The position numbers and the translations under genes were made by a program. From assembly GCA_000697665.1 (NCBI GenBank), contig KL197710.1:542078-606077 (forward strand): a stretch of DNA of 64,000 nt, in the 5' to 3' direction. Numbering within the stretch: the stretch's first letter is position 1; each line of letters begins with the position of its first letter. The notes beneath the pieces are model-generated. The model was not told where the DNA came from. It was given only the letters and a program-made list of their open reading frames with translations, and ran no database searches. Positions 35,147 to 47,162 of the stretch are shown in pieces. The stretch comes from Jaapia argillacea MUCL 33604 (lineage: Eukaryota; Basidiomycota; Agaricomycetes; Jaapiales; Jaapiaceae).

Positions 35147-36117
35147 TGATGTTGGTTGTTATGTCGGTCTGATCTATGCTGGGTGTTCACAGAGATTGAT
35201 TGAGGCTCTATTCGGGGATGCTTATTGAGGAGCACGTACCGAAATTAAAATTATGCGTGGTTAATAGTATAGGATGGAAGATACACGGTGTGTGATGTGC
35301 GGAGTGATTGTATTAGAGCAATGGGCAGCCCTTGCACGCCAATACTTGAAGGTGGGTCTGTGGCTGTGCAACGTGAGACGCGTACGACGGAGGCGGAGTG
35401 GTGATGGGGCCGGGGAGGTACAAAGCCTCGAAACCAAAGCGTCGCATTGCACTTCAAAACGACTGCGGTTTTATAGTCGTTTCGTGCCGCGAGCGTCGGG
35501 CGTGAGGGATCCCCAAGGTACAGGTCGCAAGGATGTCAGGGTAGAGGCCCGTAGATTGGAAGGGGAAGCCGGTGGGGAAGTTAGAAGGGGTAAACGTTGG
35601 GCTAAAAGATGGTTGGGGAGGTTGACGTGACGTGAGTTGGGCGAGTGAAGGGGATGTGAAGGGGATGTGAAGGGCGAGAATGTGTTCCGAGAGTCGAGGG
35701 GGGCCCGACGAGAGCGGCTGCCAGTGCTACATGCAGTAGGTCCCCGAGTGGCCGCTATTTTAACGAGACAAGTTAAAGATACAGGACAATTAGAGGTGTT
35801 GATCGCCGACGACGGGGAAGAGGATACGGTGGCTTGACTTCCTGACTTGGAGGATGATTCGCAGAAAGTGGAGGGGAAGCAGAACACTTGGCAAAACTGA
35901 TAAGATAAGATAATGAGCCACGTGATCGGAGAGTCGGCCGATGTGATTGGCTGGTTGTTGGATCGGACTGGGTCAAAGGTATTCCACACGCCGAGGATGT
36001 CTCCCGACCCCCTCCATCAAACGACAACGCTATAACCAATTCCGAGTGCATATAAACACCCGTCTTGATCATCCCCCCGCACTCCCCACACTCTTCTTCC
36101 TGACGTGAGCACGGACC
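35147..36117. other. Divergent intergenic region between orphan gene and 2-methylisocitrate lyase
   Basis: About 970 bp serving as the promoter for both flanking genes. It has short repeats (GTGAAGGGGAT twice near 35,650) and a C/T-rich leader before 36118. No gene or defined operator is recognised. Confidence 0.5.
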
Positions 36118-38744
36118 ATGTCGACCATCCTCAAAGCAACCCGTCCCCATCTCCGTACTCACCGTCTCCCCGCCATCCGCATGCCCTCCTCCCTCCCTCC
36201 CGTGTCTGCAACCGCGACAGTCACACCCCCGTGGTCGCTGCCCCTCGACCCCCCTTCAGTCGCAGCAGAACAATCCCACTTCACTTCCCGCGTAAACCAA
36301 CTAAAATCTTTCTTCTCCCTCCCTCGTTTCTCCTCCCTCACCCGCCCCTACACCCCAGAATCAGTCGTCTCCAAACAGGGCTCCGTCCCTCCTCTTCCTC
36401 TCCAAGGAAGTTTGATGGCGGATAAGTTGTACGGCGTTTTGGAAAGGGCTGCGAACGAGGGTAAACCCGTTCATACCATGGGTGCTATCGACCCCGTGCA
36501 GATGAGCCAGATGGCGAGGTGTGGTATTGAGGTTACATACGTGTCGGGGTGGGCTTGTAGTAGTGTTTTGACTACTTGTGATAACGAGGTTGGACCTGAT
36601 CTTGGGTGAGGACTCTTCACTTGATTTATACCTCTGCACCAGAACTGACGCGAAACCTCCGATTTGGGCAGTGACTACCCGTATACGACAGTACCCAACC
36701 AAGTCCAGAGGTTGTTCAAAGCACAACTCCATCATGACAGGAAACATTATGATGAACGCCTCTCCTCTCCTCCCGAAGCCCGCGAGAAGATGCAATACAT
36801 CGACTACCTCCGTCCCATCATCGCAGATGCCGACACAGGGTAAAGTCCCTCCCAAATCCTAAACCTCCACTCAAAATCTAACCCCATATCTCAGACACGG
36901 CGGAATCTCCTCCGTAATGAAACTAACAAAACTCTTCGCCGAAGCAGGAGCAGCAGCCATCCACCTCGAAGACCAACTCCACGGCGGAAAGAAATGCGGT
37001 CACCTCTCCGGAAAAGTCCTAGCACCAACATCAACACATACTTCTCGGTTGATAGCTGCGAGGTATCAATTGGATTTGATGCAGGGTTCTATGTTGCTTA
37101 TTGCCCGGACTGATGCGGAGAGTGCGAGGTTGGTTGGGAGTAGTGTTGATGGAAGGGATGGGGAGTGGGTTAGGGGTGTTAGGGTTAAGAGTAGTGGGGA
37201 GTTGTTGGGTGGTGGGAGGAAGGGGTTGGCTGATGTGAGTTGTCTTTTTTTGGCGGTGGTATATGCGGGTGGAGGTGGATATATGCGTCGGGCAATTACT
37301 GATTCCACCTTTTTTTTTGGTGTATGACAGGCCATCGCAGCTGCTGAAGCCCGAGGAGCCAGTGGCCCCGAAGTCGACAAAGTTGAGAAGGAGTGGATGG
37401 AAGCTAATCCTTTATGCACTTTCCACGAGGGTACGTCTTTCCTTTCCCATCTATCCCACTGGTGTATGCGTCCTAAATGTTATTCTACCACTCTAGCTGT
37501 ACAAGCAACCATCCAATCATCGTCCTCTATCGCTGCTGACGCTAAGGAATCAACCTATGCTACTTACATTGAACGGGCTACTGGAAAGACTAATGCTGAA
37601 GCGAGAGAGATTGCGAGAGAGGTTACTGGGGAGATTGTTGGATGGGATTGGGATCGTGAGTTTTTTTTTTTTGCTGGGATCTTTGGCTTGGTGGGGTTTC
37701 ATATGGAGAATGGACGTGGAGTGGACTATATGCGTTGTCATGTCTGGTTTCCGAACAACTCGCACCTGGTTCAGGAGGGCTCCCACCGTCGTTTCTTTCG
37801 TTTTCGTTTATTTGATTGGGTTGCGTTGGTATACAAAAAGTGACGTTTGTGCTGACTTCGTTTCCTGTATAGTTCCTAGGACTCGTGAAGGGTATTATCA
37901 CTACACCGGCGGTATCCAGGTCCGTCTCTCCCTTCCCTTTCCCTCTCCCTCACTCCTACCTCGAACTAACTTCACCATCCCTCACAGCCCGCAATCCAAC
38001 GCGCCCTAGCCTACGCACCCTACGCCGACCTCGTCTGGCTCGAAACCAAAACACCAGACCTAGCCGAAGCAAGAGACTTTGCTCGTCAAATTAGAGAAAA
38101 GTATCCTGGGAAATGGTTGGTGTATAACTTGAGTCCTAGTTTTAATTGGAGTGCTATGGGTTTCTCTGGTGCGTGCTTTCCATTTGGTGGACCTTTTTAT
38201 CTGTTTAGTTCTGATTGGGATTGCATCTAGATGTGGATTTGAAGAACTTCATCTGGGACCTTGCCAAGGAAGGGTGCGTTCCCCATTTTTTTGTTGTGTT
38301 CGCCAGTGATACGAGCTAAATTGCGAAAATACGATAGATTCGTCCTCCAGCTTATCTCCCTCGCTGGATTACACAGTCCCGCAGCTGCTATGGGTAAGCT
38401 CACCTCTTTGCGGTATTCCGTTCGGTGGATTTAGACCTGACTGCTTCTTGTGTTTATAGCCGAGTTAGCTGGTCGGTACAAGACCGACGGCATGCTCGCA
38501 TACGTAGAGCTCGTTCAGAGGAAGGAGAAGGAGTTGGGCTGTGACGTTTTGACTCATCAGAAATGGTCCGTCTAATTCTGTTTACTTATCCTATCCCGTA
38601 CCCCCTGTTCTGCGCGAGCTGAGTTGACGTATCCGTCCCTTTAGGAGCGGTGCCAACTACATTGACCGAATCCTCTCGACTGTGTCTTCCGGCTCGTCGA
38701 GTACTTCTGCCATCGGTACCGACTCGACAGAGCACCAGTTCTGA
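36118..38744 (+). CDS. ICL2: Mitochondrial 2-methylisocitrate lyase (methylcitrate cycle)
   Basis: There are eleven exons: 36118-36605, 36672-36839, 36895-37234, 37331-37430, 37497-37655, 37873-37919, 37988-38168, 38231-38273, 38338-38393, 38460-38565 and 38645-38744. They give 595 residues. The enzyme cleaves 2-methylisocitrate to pyruvate and succinate in the last step of propionyl-CoA breakdown. The isocitrate-lyase superfamily signature KKCGH is present within [16 protein letters not shown], with upstream ADADTGHGG binding the metal. I choose methylisocitrate over isocitrate lyase for four reasons: the HGGKKCGH context, [10 protein letters not shown], the C-terminus ([12 protein letters not shown]...EHQF), which is typical of the mitochondrial enzyme, and a basic, Ser/Arg-rich N-terminus resembling a matrix presequence. 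There is no SKL-type peroxisomal signal. It converges on the DUF4436-like gene with 159 bp between stops. Confidence 0.93.
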
Positions 38745-38903
38745 GTCGTTCGGGAGCCAAGATCGGCGATTGTACATATTAGCAGGAGTGTGGATTTACG
38801 AATGTCTTGTATGTACAACGAGGAACTATCTACAAACAACCATCCTGGCTTGAGCTTCTCTCCGCCTCGAATGTTGTGCTCCCCAAAGGAACAAAACATG
38901 TAG

Positions 38904-41034
38904 TCAAGACTCAACATCTTTAATTGGTCGCAACTCAACGAGACCGTGCGGAGGCCCCGTATACCTATCCCTGTATACCGCGAGGAGAATGAGAACCGCA
39001 AAGCAAACGAGGGTGATGATCATGCAAGGAAAGAAGCCCGCCATATCTGAAAAGTCAACACCGTCATATGTATCGCTGTCAGCTTCTAAGTGGCCGTAGA
39101 GGTGCTCAGTAGCTTACGAATGTAACTTCCTGTTGAACCCAGTTCATTAACAGCGAAAGGACATAAGAAGTACCACATACCTGCAGGAGGCGAGTCGGGC
39201 ATGCAGTCACGGAGAACAGGTATGCTTACCAGGGCTGTGAACGGAAACAGCAGGAACTCGGGTTTGATGTCGCCACCTCTCATTACGCGAAACATGTAAA
39301 AGATGGTGACGATGAGGACGGCAAAGGTTAGAACCCATTCCCCAGCCAACATCGCCCATGCCATATTCTTCACCGATGTAGATCGTAGAAGAATTATGTC
39401 CAGACGTTGCATGAGGTCAGGGAAGGTGACGTTAGAGGGAGGTGCGGTCGAATTGATGGCGGATTGGGGAAGATCTCTCCGAACACGAACACCCCACGCC
39501 CTGATGGCAAAGCCAGTTACGCTGCCGAGTACGTCCATCCAGAGAATTGGGATAGGTAGTCCTGTACTGTTGTCACGAGCAGACAGAACGATGTTCATGA
39601 GCCAGGTCTCAACCGGATACCAAGCTGTACGGGACTTGTCTGCCGCGGAGTAGATCTCGTAATCTTTGATGACGTGTGATGAACGGAAAAAGTAAGGGGG
39701 AGATCTGAAAGCATGGCTTCAAAGCAGGAATCGAGGCAAAACGGGACGGGCTTACAGTTGCAACATAGGTTGTGTTGTGTTCTCCCACCACAAGTAGAAC
39801 GCCGCCAGTTCGGGTTGAAGGTCTATCGCAGGTACCGGGGATCTGTGAACAACGTTAACAAGGCGGTAGCTCACCAAAATGCACTACTCACAAATCAACA
39901 AAAATTTGCACATGCTGTTTAACTGACCCGCACTGAGGTGCCAGCATCGGAGCCATCGAATGCCCTATGAGGTCCTTCCCACAAGCTCCGACCATCCAGT
40001 CGATCCAAAATGTACCAGTTGGCATATCGACACGTGCCAAGTGACCCAAAAGAATAATCTTATTCAGAGGCCAGTCAGTAACAGCGGAAAGGTCAATTTT
40101 GGATAGATACACACCCCGCCATCCCAAGGATACGACGAACCGAGGGGGCCGTCTGAAGAAGTTGGAATATCAATAGCGGTAGGCATTGACGGTTTGATGA
40201 CGCGAAAACCTATAATCAAAATAATGATGATTGACCAAACTAAGGCGCTGGTAAACATCTGGATCATTCGCCGTTTGAGATGGCATCGACGTAATGTGAA
40301 GAGGTGGGACAATATACGGATCTTCGAGGCTCCTTGACCGCTGGCGGGGGAAGGATCGGTCTCACCTTCAGCGTCGAGAGTAAGCCCAGCAGCTGAAGTG
40401 GACGGGTGCGTTCCTGTGTATGGTGACAATATGGGGATGTTTGAGACTCCTTGACCGTCCGCGACGGAAGGAGTCCCATCTTCGGCTTCCGAAGTAAGCC
40501 TGGCAGGTGAAGTGGATGGTTGTGTTCCTGCGTGTGGCGACAATAAGGTTATGCTCGAGGCTCCTTGACCGCTCGCGGCCGCGGAAGGATCAGTCCCATC
40601 TTCGGCTTCAAAAGTAAGCCCGTCAGATGAAGTGGGTGGGTGTGTTCCTGCGTATGGCGACAATAAGGACATGTTTGAGACTCCTTGACCGCTCGCGGTG
40701 GCGGAAGGATCAGTCCCATCTACGGCTTCGAATGTAAGCCCGGCAGGTGAAGTGGACGGGTGCGTTCCTATGTATAGCGACAATATGGGGATTCCTGAGA
40801 TTCCTGGATCGCTCGGGGCGGAAGGATCAGTCCCATCTTCGGCTTCGAAAGTAAGCGTGGCAGACGAGTACTGGTGCGTTCCTATGTTTGAACACTATCA
40901 ATGGTTAGGAGGGGGACATAGGCTCTTCGGTCCCACCAACTCACAGTAAACTCTGGGCTTGTCGCAGCTGGGTCCTCAGAGGGCGAATCTTGGGACTGCG
41001 GGGTCGGATCATCGACAGGGTTTCTGGTAGCCAT
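38904..41034 (-). CDS. DUF4436-like multi-pass membrane protein with five N-terminal tandem repeats
   Basis: Exon 1 starts at 41034 (MATRNPVDD). Exon 2 begins with CSNIGTHQ and encodes five repeats of about 40 residues (consensus YxGTHPSTSxxGLTFEAEDG). A basic stretch follows, then a TM helix (LVWSIIIILIIGF). The extracytosolic domain has the SYPWD signature of DUF4436 proteins. It resumes after a 56-nt intron (GTGTGT donor, TACTGAC branch site) as IILLGHLARVDMPTGTFWIDW and continues with VPAIDLQPELAAFYLWW, then YEIYSAADKSRTAWYP. Three further TM helices follow (IPILWMDVLGSVTGFAI, LAGEWVLTFAVLIVTIFYM and the C-terminal MIITLVCFAVLILLAVY). The stop is at 38904. Small exons near 39.1-39.2 kb are tentative. 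The family's function is unknown. The repeats are absent from relatives I can recall and are probably a lineage-specific expansion. Confidence 0.75.
40310..40895 (-). repeat. Coding minisatellite, five units of about 120 bp
   Basis: Five head-to-tail units of 38-40 codons lie in frame inside the DUF4436-like gene. Units 2 and 3 are most alike and units 1 and 5 most diverged. Length differences between units are multiples of three, so the frame is preserved. Shared words on the plus strand are CGGCTTC, CCTTGACCGCT and GTGCGTTCCT. Confidence 0.9.
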
Positions 41035-41762
41035 AGCGCGACGTGGAACAACGCAGGTGGTTTATATTGCTCCATCATCCGAGCAAGATAAGTATAGGTG
41101 AGCAGCGCAACAGGGCCCTGCCAAGACGTCAACATAGACGCTGATGAGATCCGTAGAGAACCCACCGCTACTCATTCGGTACCCACTTTGGGGTAAAATG
41201 GCGGTACGACGGAGATGGGATAACGGGAAGTCGTATCCAAGCACAGCTTCGACCAGCGTTCGCTATGTTTAGCATGCGACTGGGGGCTGGGACATTGCAG
41301 TATACGGGTGGGGGTTAGGTGGGAGTAATTGCCCGAGCTCACCATCAATGTAGATCGGGCAGGAGGATGCTCAGAATTTAGAGCTTGTGGAGTGGCTCAT
41401 GATCAACAAGCCTGCAGGATGGAGTGTGAATTCATCAAATGTGATTCGATGCAGCAGTATGTAAGGTGTCTCGACAAAGCATGGAGCATAACTAGTTTAC
41501 CTGGACGTCGACGATTAGGAGGACTGGGATATACTACTGAACTGTGGGGTATATGTACAACAAACGAAGAGCGAGTAAGAACGAAATGGTAGAGATACAG
41601 GTCTACAGAGCAACGAAAAACTACAAGAAAGAAAACGTACAACATCAACGCCGAAATATGGAATTCATAATGAAACAGTTGGAAGTCCAAGAACCGCACC
41701 CAATTAACCAGATGATTACCATAGAGGTCCATTACCGTCATTAAAAAATCATTCAATAAACA
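41035..41762. other. Intergenic, no supported gene
   Basis: About 730 bp upstream of the DUF4436-like gene and downstream of the next minus-strand gene. No coding or RNA signal is seen. Confidence 0.5.
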
Positions 41763-44147
41763 TCATAGCACGTCACCCACACGCAACTCAACGTTCAATC
41801 CACTCCTCATCCTCCCTTCCCACGCGACACCAACCAGTCTCTCCCTTCCACACCCCAACATTCCTTCTCGACCTTTACCCTCCCAAGGCATCTGCATCCT
41901 GCAGCACAGGTTATGCAAAGCCTTGAGTCGGAGAAGGACGGGATTCCCAATAGGTCGCATACGCCACTCGAGAGAGGAAGGAGGATATCGCGGACGCAGA
42001 GGTGAAGGAGTGATGTATGACGGTGGAGGACAAAGTCGCGGCTGATGTGAGGACGAGCGTTGAGAGGGAGTCGTAAGAGGAATCAGGGTATATGGCATTG
42101 GGGTGTCTGAGCCCCGACAACCAGGCAGATCGGCGGACGTCTTCGACGGAGAAGAAATGAAAATATGGACATCGGCAGAGTGGACTCTGTACCCTGACGG
42201 TTTCAAAGTCCCCTTCCCACTCAAGGGTTGATCATTCCTTGCTGGCCGTATCACCACGCTCCTCTCCCTCGACGACGAACTTGATCTTGACCTCGACCTC
42301 GAGCTAGATACACTCCTCGCGTACTCGTACAGCCCTCCTGTGGGAGAGGCAACAGAGAACAAGGTTGCCCTCACGTAAGCCTTCTGAAACTTACTGGCCA
42401 TACCCACAAATGCCTCGACAGATCTGCTAACCCGCTTCATCAACTGACCTGAAACAGCTATTGATGTCTCGAGAGCAGTGTCGCCTCGCGGTGTTGTGTC
42501 ATTCGACGTAGGGGATACGTCGTGCGAAGCTGACAGTGGACATGAGGCGAGGCTAACAGTGACCAGATGGCATGCATCATGACTAGGGCAGCGGCACCGA
42601 GGCTTCAGGTTCGTGGGCAATGGTGCTGGTTGTGACTTGAGGTCGTCAGAACCAGCATCAGATGCCAGGCTGGTGAGAGCCGTCGAAGTAGAACTGCGGC
42701 TTCCAAATGAAAGCCAAGACGCCGAATGGGATATAGGGGTAGCCGTCGTTGACGTGGAAGCAGAGCTCAGGGTGAGTCCGCTTATAGAAACCGAACAGCT
42801 GGAACACTGCGCGCAAGGGGCGGAACCGCTTTTCGAAAACAACGGCGTCCGAATGACATCCTTGCCCTTTGTTCTCCTACGTTCACCATCCTCCCACTCT
42901 ACAACCTGAAGTAACGTCTCCAGGAGGTCTGCCTGCTGAGGATCGACCTTCCCACGACCTTTCGACAGGTCGTCGAGGGAGAAAGATCGAGTACTCTCTG
43001 GCTCCGGAGGGAACAAAGGACCTTGCATGCTGCTAAGGACCGATCTGAAGGGCACGGAACGAGCTGCAGCGCGATTTACAGACTGCTGGAAAGCGAGTTC
43101 GCGTCGACGGGCCTTCGGTGAACTACCAGGGGAGTGTCGAGGAGATGGGGGGAGAGGGAGGTTGTACTGGAACAACGGCTCATCCTTGGGGGGAGAGGAC
43201 GGACGGCTGGGATCAAGAGCACCATACGAAAGTACTTCTCTTGATATCCGTTTCCCTCGTGTTCGTTCCCGCTGCGCCCGCTCTTCGGTCTCCTTCCCAA
43301 CCACATCCTTTGCCACTTTCCACCTCTCCTCCTCCAACTCCTTCACTTCCTTCACCCTCAACAGCCTCTCCTTCTCCTCTCTCATGACACGCTTTCCCTC
43401 TTCCCAAACTTTCTCGCACTCCCTCAGCCTCTCCTCCCGCATCCTCCTCTCCCATCGTTCCTTCTCACGCTTCTGACCTTCTCTTAATCTCTTCTCGTCC
43501 TTCTCTTCAAGAGCAAAGACACCCTCTGGAGCAAAAACGGGTGAGAAATCTTCGTCCCGTACCTGGGCTATTCGAGGATCATCCGAAGATGTAACTTCGA
43601 TCCCTTTGAGCTTCAACAACAAAACCCGGGCCAAATGCATGTCGTCCAAAGCATAGGCGACCTGCATCTGGTCTTCCAGAGAGCGAGGGGGTGACGGTGG
43701 AGATTCGTAGTATGCACTACATCCGATGGGTGAGAGAATGTCGGACTCCGAGGTGGCGTATTCCGAGGAGGGTGTGATGGGCTCGGGGGGTGTTGGCGTG
43801 GACGAGTCTGAACGAGAATAGGATGTGCTGGCTGATGAGTCACTGGCGTCTCGCGAGCTCGACGGCGCACAGGTTGTTATGGTTGTTGGTGATAACGGGT
43901 GGTGGATACGGAGTGCAGGGTTCAGCTGTTCACGAGGCTGCGGTTGCCGTGACGGGTAGTCAGACTGCTGTGGGAGTGTGGGCGGTCGTGACGAATATGA
44001 TGATGAGCGCCGTAGAGAGTCCTCTGAAGCTCTTCTGGCAATTGCGATGGGTGAAATGTCGCGAGAGCGACCACGACATTCCATGGTATTAGGCATAAAC
44101 GGGTGTCTGCGACGAGCGCGACTTGGAGGGGGCAGTACCGTCAGCAT
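41763..44147 (-). CDS. Conserved orphan protein with charged helical core (about 794 aa)
   Basis: A long uninterrupted frame ends at 41763. I place the start at the ATG at 44147 (MLTVLPPPSRARRR); the frame is open further upstream to 44447, and an ATG at about 44383 is also possible. The N-terminal 150 residues are Ser/Pro-rich. An ordered block begins with EDQMQVAYALDDMHLARVLL and continues through VRDEDFSPVFAPEGVFALEE. A highly charged single alpha-helix or coiled coil follows (about residues 230-330; repeats of RE, EE, KE with Trp). Then comes a long Ser-rich, Arg/Ser-containing tail (SRSRSRSSSSSRERS) and a Cys-rich patch (CAQCSSC, later CRCPSHDACH). There is no TM or signal. The conserved block near residue 200 suggests a real, basidiomycete-wide family, but the function is unknown. 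Confidence 0.65.
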   Translation of the reverse strand: MLTVLPPPSRARRRHPFMPNTMECRGRSRDISPIAIARRASEDSLRRSSSYSSRPPTLPQQSDYPSRQPQPREQLNPALRIHHPLSPTTITTCAPSSSRDASDSSASTSYSRSDSSTPTPPEPITPSSEYATSESDILSPIGCSAYYESPPSPPRSLEDQMQVAYALDDMHLARVLLLKLKGIEVTSSDDPRIAQVRDEDFSPVFAPEGVFALEEKDEKRLREGQKREKERWERRMREERLRECEKVWEEGKRVMREEKERLLRVKEVKELEEERWKVAKDVVGKETEERAQRERTRGKRISREVLSYGALDPSRPSSPPKDEPLFQYNLPLPPSPRHSPGSSPKARRRELAFQQSVNRAAARSVPFRSVLSSMQGPLFPPEPESTRSFSLDDLSKGRGKVDPQQADLLETLLQVVEWEDGERRRTKGKDVIRTPLFSKSGSAPCAQCSSCSVSISGLTLSSASTSTTATPISHSASWLSFGSRSSTSTALTSLASDAGSDDLKSQPAPLPTNLKPRCRCPSHDACHLVTVSLASCPLSASHDVSPTSNDTTPRGDTALETSIAVSGQLMKRVSRSVEAFVGMASKFQKAYVRATLFSVASPTGGLYEYARSVSSSRSRSRSSSSSRERSVVIRPARNDQPLSGKGTLKPSGYRVHSADVHIFISSPSKTSADLPGCRGSDTPMPYTLIPLTTPSQRSSSHQPRLCPPPSYITPSPLRPRYPPSSLEWRMRPIGNPVLLRLKALHNLCCRMQMPWEGKGREGMLGCGRERLVGVAWEGRMRSGLNVELRVGDVL

Positions 44148-47100
44148 AACAGGCAGAGAAGAGGGTGACGAATACGAAATACAAACCTTGGTCCTTTTGT
44201 GGGAGCAGATGAGAACGCCACGCGGAGGTTCTGATTGCGTTTGGCCTTGAGGCAATGAACAAAGCGCCCGGAGATATTCTTGGTTGGCTGTACAGAATAA
44301 AGAGATAAGGTGAATGGCTATGCTGGATGGGCAGATATATCGTCGAGCAAAGGCGCAGAAAAGACAGCCCTCGCCAAACATCCGACGTGGACCTCGTCCT
44401 CGTCGACCTCCACTTGGAGAGATATTGGCGCTGTTTGCCGATGTCAAAGCTTATTACTATCGGTTTAGCCGTTATTCAACGATAAGTTCCGTCATAATTA
44501 CAACTTGGACAACAACAACTCGCTCATCTTTCCGACCTACCAACCGTGCATACCCGGCTTTCCAGCTTATTCTATCTGATTTCATATGTCTTATCGCAAC
44601 CATGTCCCTGCTATGTTCAAGTTCGTAGTCGCAGCTTCCCGTACATTCATCTATGTATATCCGGTTGCTTTTCCCAGTTACGCTACTTTGAAACCTTCGA
44701 GCCCTCGAGGATTTGCCACACCCCGATCTTCTGCCGCTCCGCATCCAGAGTCGAGCTGGACTGCATGAACGTGCTAACCCTCCCACACCACGAAAGATGA
44801 GATCCTCGTACCCTCAAACCCTGGTAAACGGTCGCACTACTCGCACAGTATCTCCATCGGCACCAGACCGATAAGAGAGGTGACATCATTTGATTTCCTT
44901 GCATTTTCCAGACACTTACGAAAGTTTTCTTGTATCTCGGAAATGAGGTCGAAGGAGCCTGAAAAAGCAAGTTCTTTCTGCTGTAATCGCACACGATGAC
45001 CAGGAAGCTTCGGATAACAGGTCACTCTCCTTTGAACTAGGCACACATCCTTCGCAACACGATCATCATCCCGTTTTGGCTCGCCACAATGCCAGTGACT
45101 GCCTTGCATGTTCGTAGGTGCTTTCGATGCATGCATCAACTTCCAGGCCACGTTCACTCGGCTATCCCTTTCTCCTCGTCAAGTTCGCCATCTTTCTGCC
45201 TCGAGGCGCTCTAATCCCGTGCCACAATCGGACATCTCTGGTCAACTACGGCGCCTATGCATAGATTGCATCGGACCTTACCACACGTTCACTTACACGA
45301 GTCAGCCACTCCACAGCTATGTATTGCTCTGCGAAACAATGCTTTGATTTTTGTCACACGAGGCAAGCTACAAATGGTGCGAAGGAACCAAAATGCTGTC
45401 TCCATCACAACAGTCGCTCTTCATCTCAGTAGACGCTGCTAGATATGTCCAAGGACATGCCAAGTCACCCCTGGCGAACCATGTCTCGTCATTCCATACC
45501 TCCGGAGCTACTGCGCTATCAGCAACCTTCTGTGTTCCGTCTACTCGAGTCAAACAACCACGTAGGTCGACCTGTGCCGATGATGCATGGACAGTTCTCC
45601 CCCGCCCGTCTGTGATTTACAAATCACAGACTTGGTTTGATGCGCGCATAACAGTGGGCTCTCCGGCTTGGACTATCCCGTCCGAAGACATGCTATCACC
45701 ATGTCGGTTCCGAAAGCGCAGTCCAATCGACCATGGAGCTCAGTCAGAGTTTCATTCATTGGAATCCACTCCGAGGCTTGTTCCGTTCCCGCGTGTCCCA
45801 TAGTCCTCCGATAAGGCATAGCATTGTGATCCAGTGGCTAGTCATATTAACACTTGAAGCTCCAGACCACAGCTTTCCGCTGAATCCGATGCGAACGGCA
45901 TTGCTCCACTGGCCAGCCTTTGGGCGTTCAACAATTGTCTCTTTTCGCCAAACGCGTGGAAAGCTTTCTTCCCCTCGGTATAGTACCAGCAGCGATCGCT
46001 GTCCATTGGCTGGAGATCCGTTCGATATTTGGATATCGATATCCAAATTCTCGCTAATATTCAGGCCAAATTCTTGGACAACCAATCCCTTGCAAGCGAT
46101 GAAGACGACGCCAAATGGTTCTCTTCTATCTTGATCAGCCTAGCGATATATCTGGTCCGTGGTTGGCTGCACATGTTCGACGTCGGACCAATCAGCCATC
46201 AGGCGTTCTGGAACTCGACTGATGAACGCTTGAGCTGTACTGCCTACTTATCCCCGCAGAGGACTAGTTGCCCGTACCCGTCTGCTGTCTGTCAATATCT
46301 CCATTCGACGAACGACAGCCGACGTCGTACCTGAAGGTCTGAGCCCCCCGCCTGCGTCGACCTTTGCCGTCGCCTTTCGCCTCTCAAGGGCTCGAGCGAT
46401 GGTTTGCCCTTGTCATCGGCAATGTTTTTACGGGCATTACACCAAGATCAGCAGAAGATCAGGACCGAGCTTCGGATCAGTTCAATCACGGGTATCGATC
46501 TTATCTCTTCCATCTCTTCTAGGCGAAACTGTTTCCAGTACTCCTTACCCCACATTGGGGTTCAACTGGAGCTTCCTGTATCCTCCTACCTCCTCAAGTT
46601 AACCTTCGCCGACATTCCCCCTTTGTCTAGCGTTATACTATTGTGTTTTTGTGTCTTTACGAGAAGTTGCTTGTTCAATTTAACTCCAATCGTGAACCAT
46701 GTTGATAGGAGTATCATAAATGGCACACCAGTCGGACCGATATCGTGGATATCGAGACAAGCGGGGAGGTTGACAAGAGGGCCTCAGCAGAGGCGTCCAG
46801 AACGCTCTTTCCGACTTCGGCTGCTTAATACATGGCACTTCGACAGAGCTACGCTGAGATAGAAAGTAGGAAAACCTAAAAAGACAACCTAAAAAGCTTG
46901 AAGGAACAGGAGCTGGTATCGCTAGAGGCGGAACCGATAACAATGAGAGACGCCATTAGGGGTAGCGAAGGGCAGATAATGTCGGCGGGGACGGAAGAAC
47001 GCGAGCCAGATGCAACTAGAACCACTGTAGCTGCGAATTGACAGAAAATGGGATAATGTGGTCAAAAGAAACAGATATGAAGGGGTGTTTCACGAGATAA

Positions 47101-47162
47101 ATCAAAAATTTCAGACAACACAGGTTTGGCGCATATACGAGACGCAGGTGGGTAGAGCCAAA
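44148..47162. other. Gene-poor stretch, about 3 kb
   Basis: No frame above about 150 codons, no splice-linked frames, no repeats and no RNA gene signal. The plus strand is mildly pyrimidine-rich at 44.2-44.7 kb. It separates two minus-strand genes, so it is not a divergent promoter. Confidence 0.45.

Noticed and set aside
36361-36855. Minus-strand 164-codon frame
   Set aside because: Antisense shadow of the first two exons of 2-methylisocitrate lyase.
36118-38744. Reading this gene as glyoxylate-cycle isocitrate lyase
   Set aside because: The HGGKKCGH context, the C-terminal SGSSST motif and the absence of a peroxisomal SKL-type end fit 2-methylisocitrate lyase better.
45351-46862. Plus-strand frames of 130-150 codons in the 3-kb gap
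   Set aside because: No splice continuity, no domain-like pattern, and composition like the surrounding non-coding DNA.
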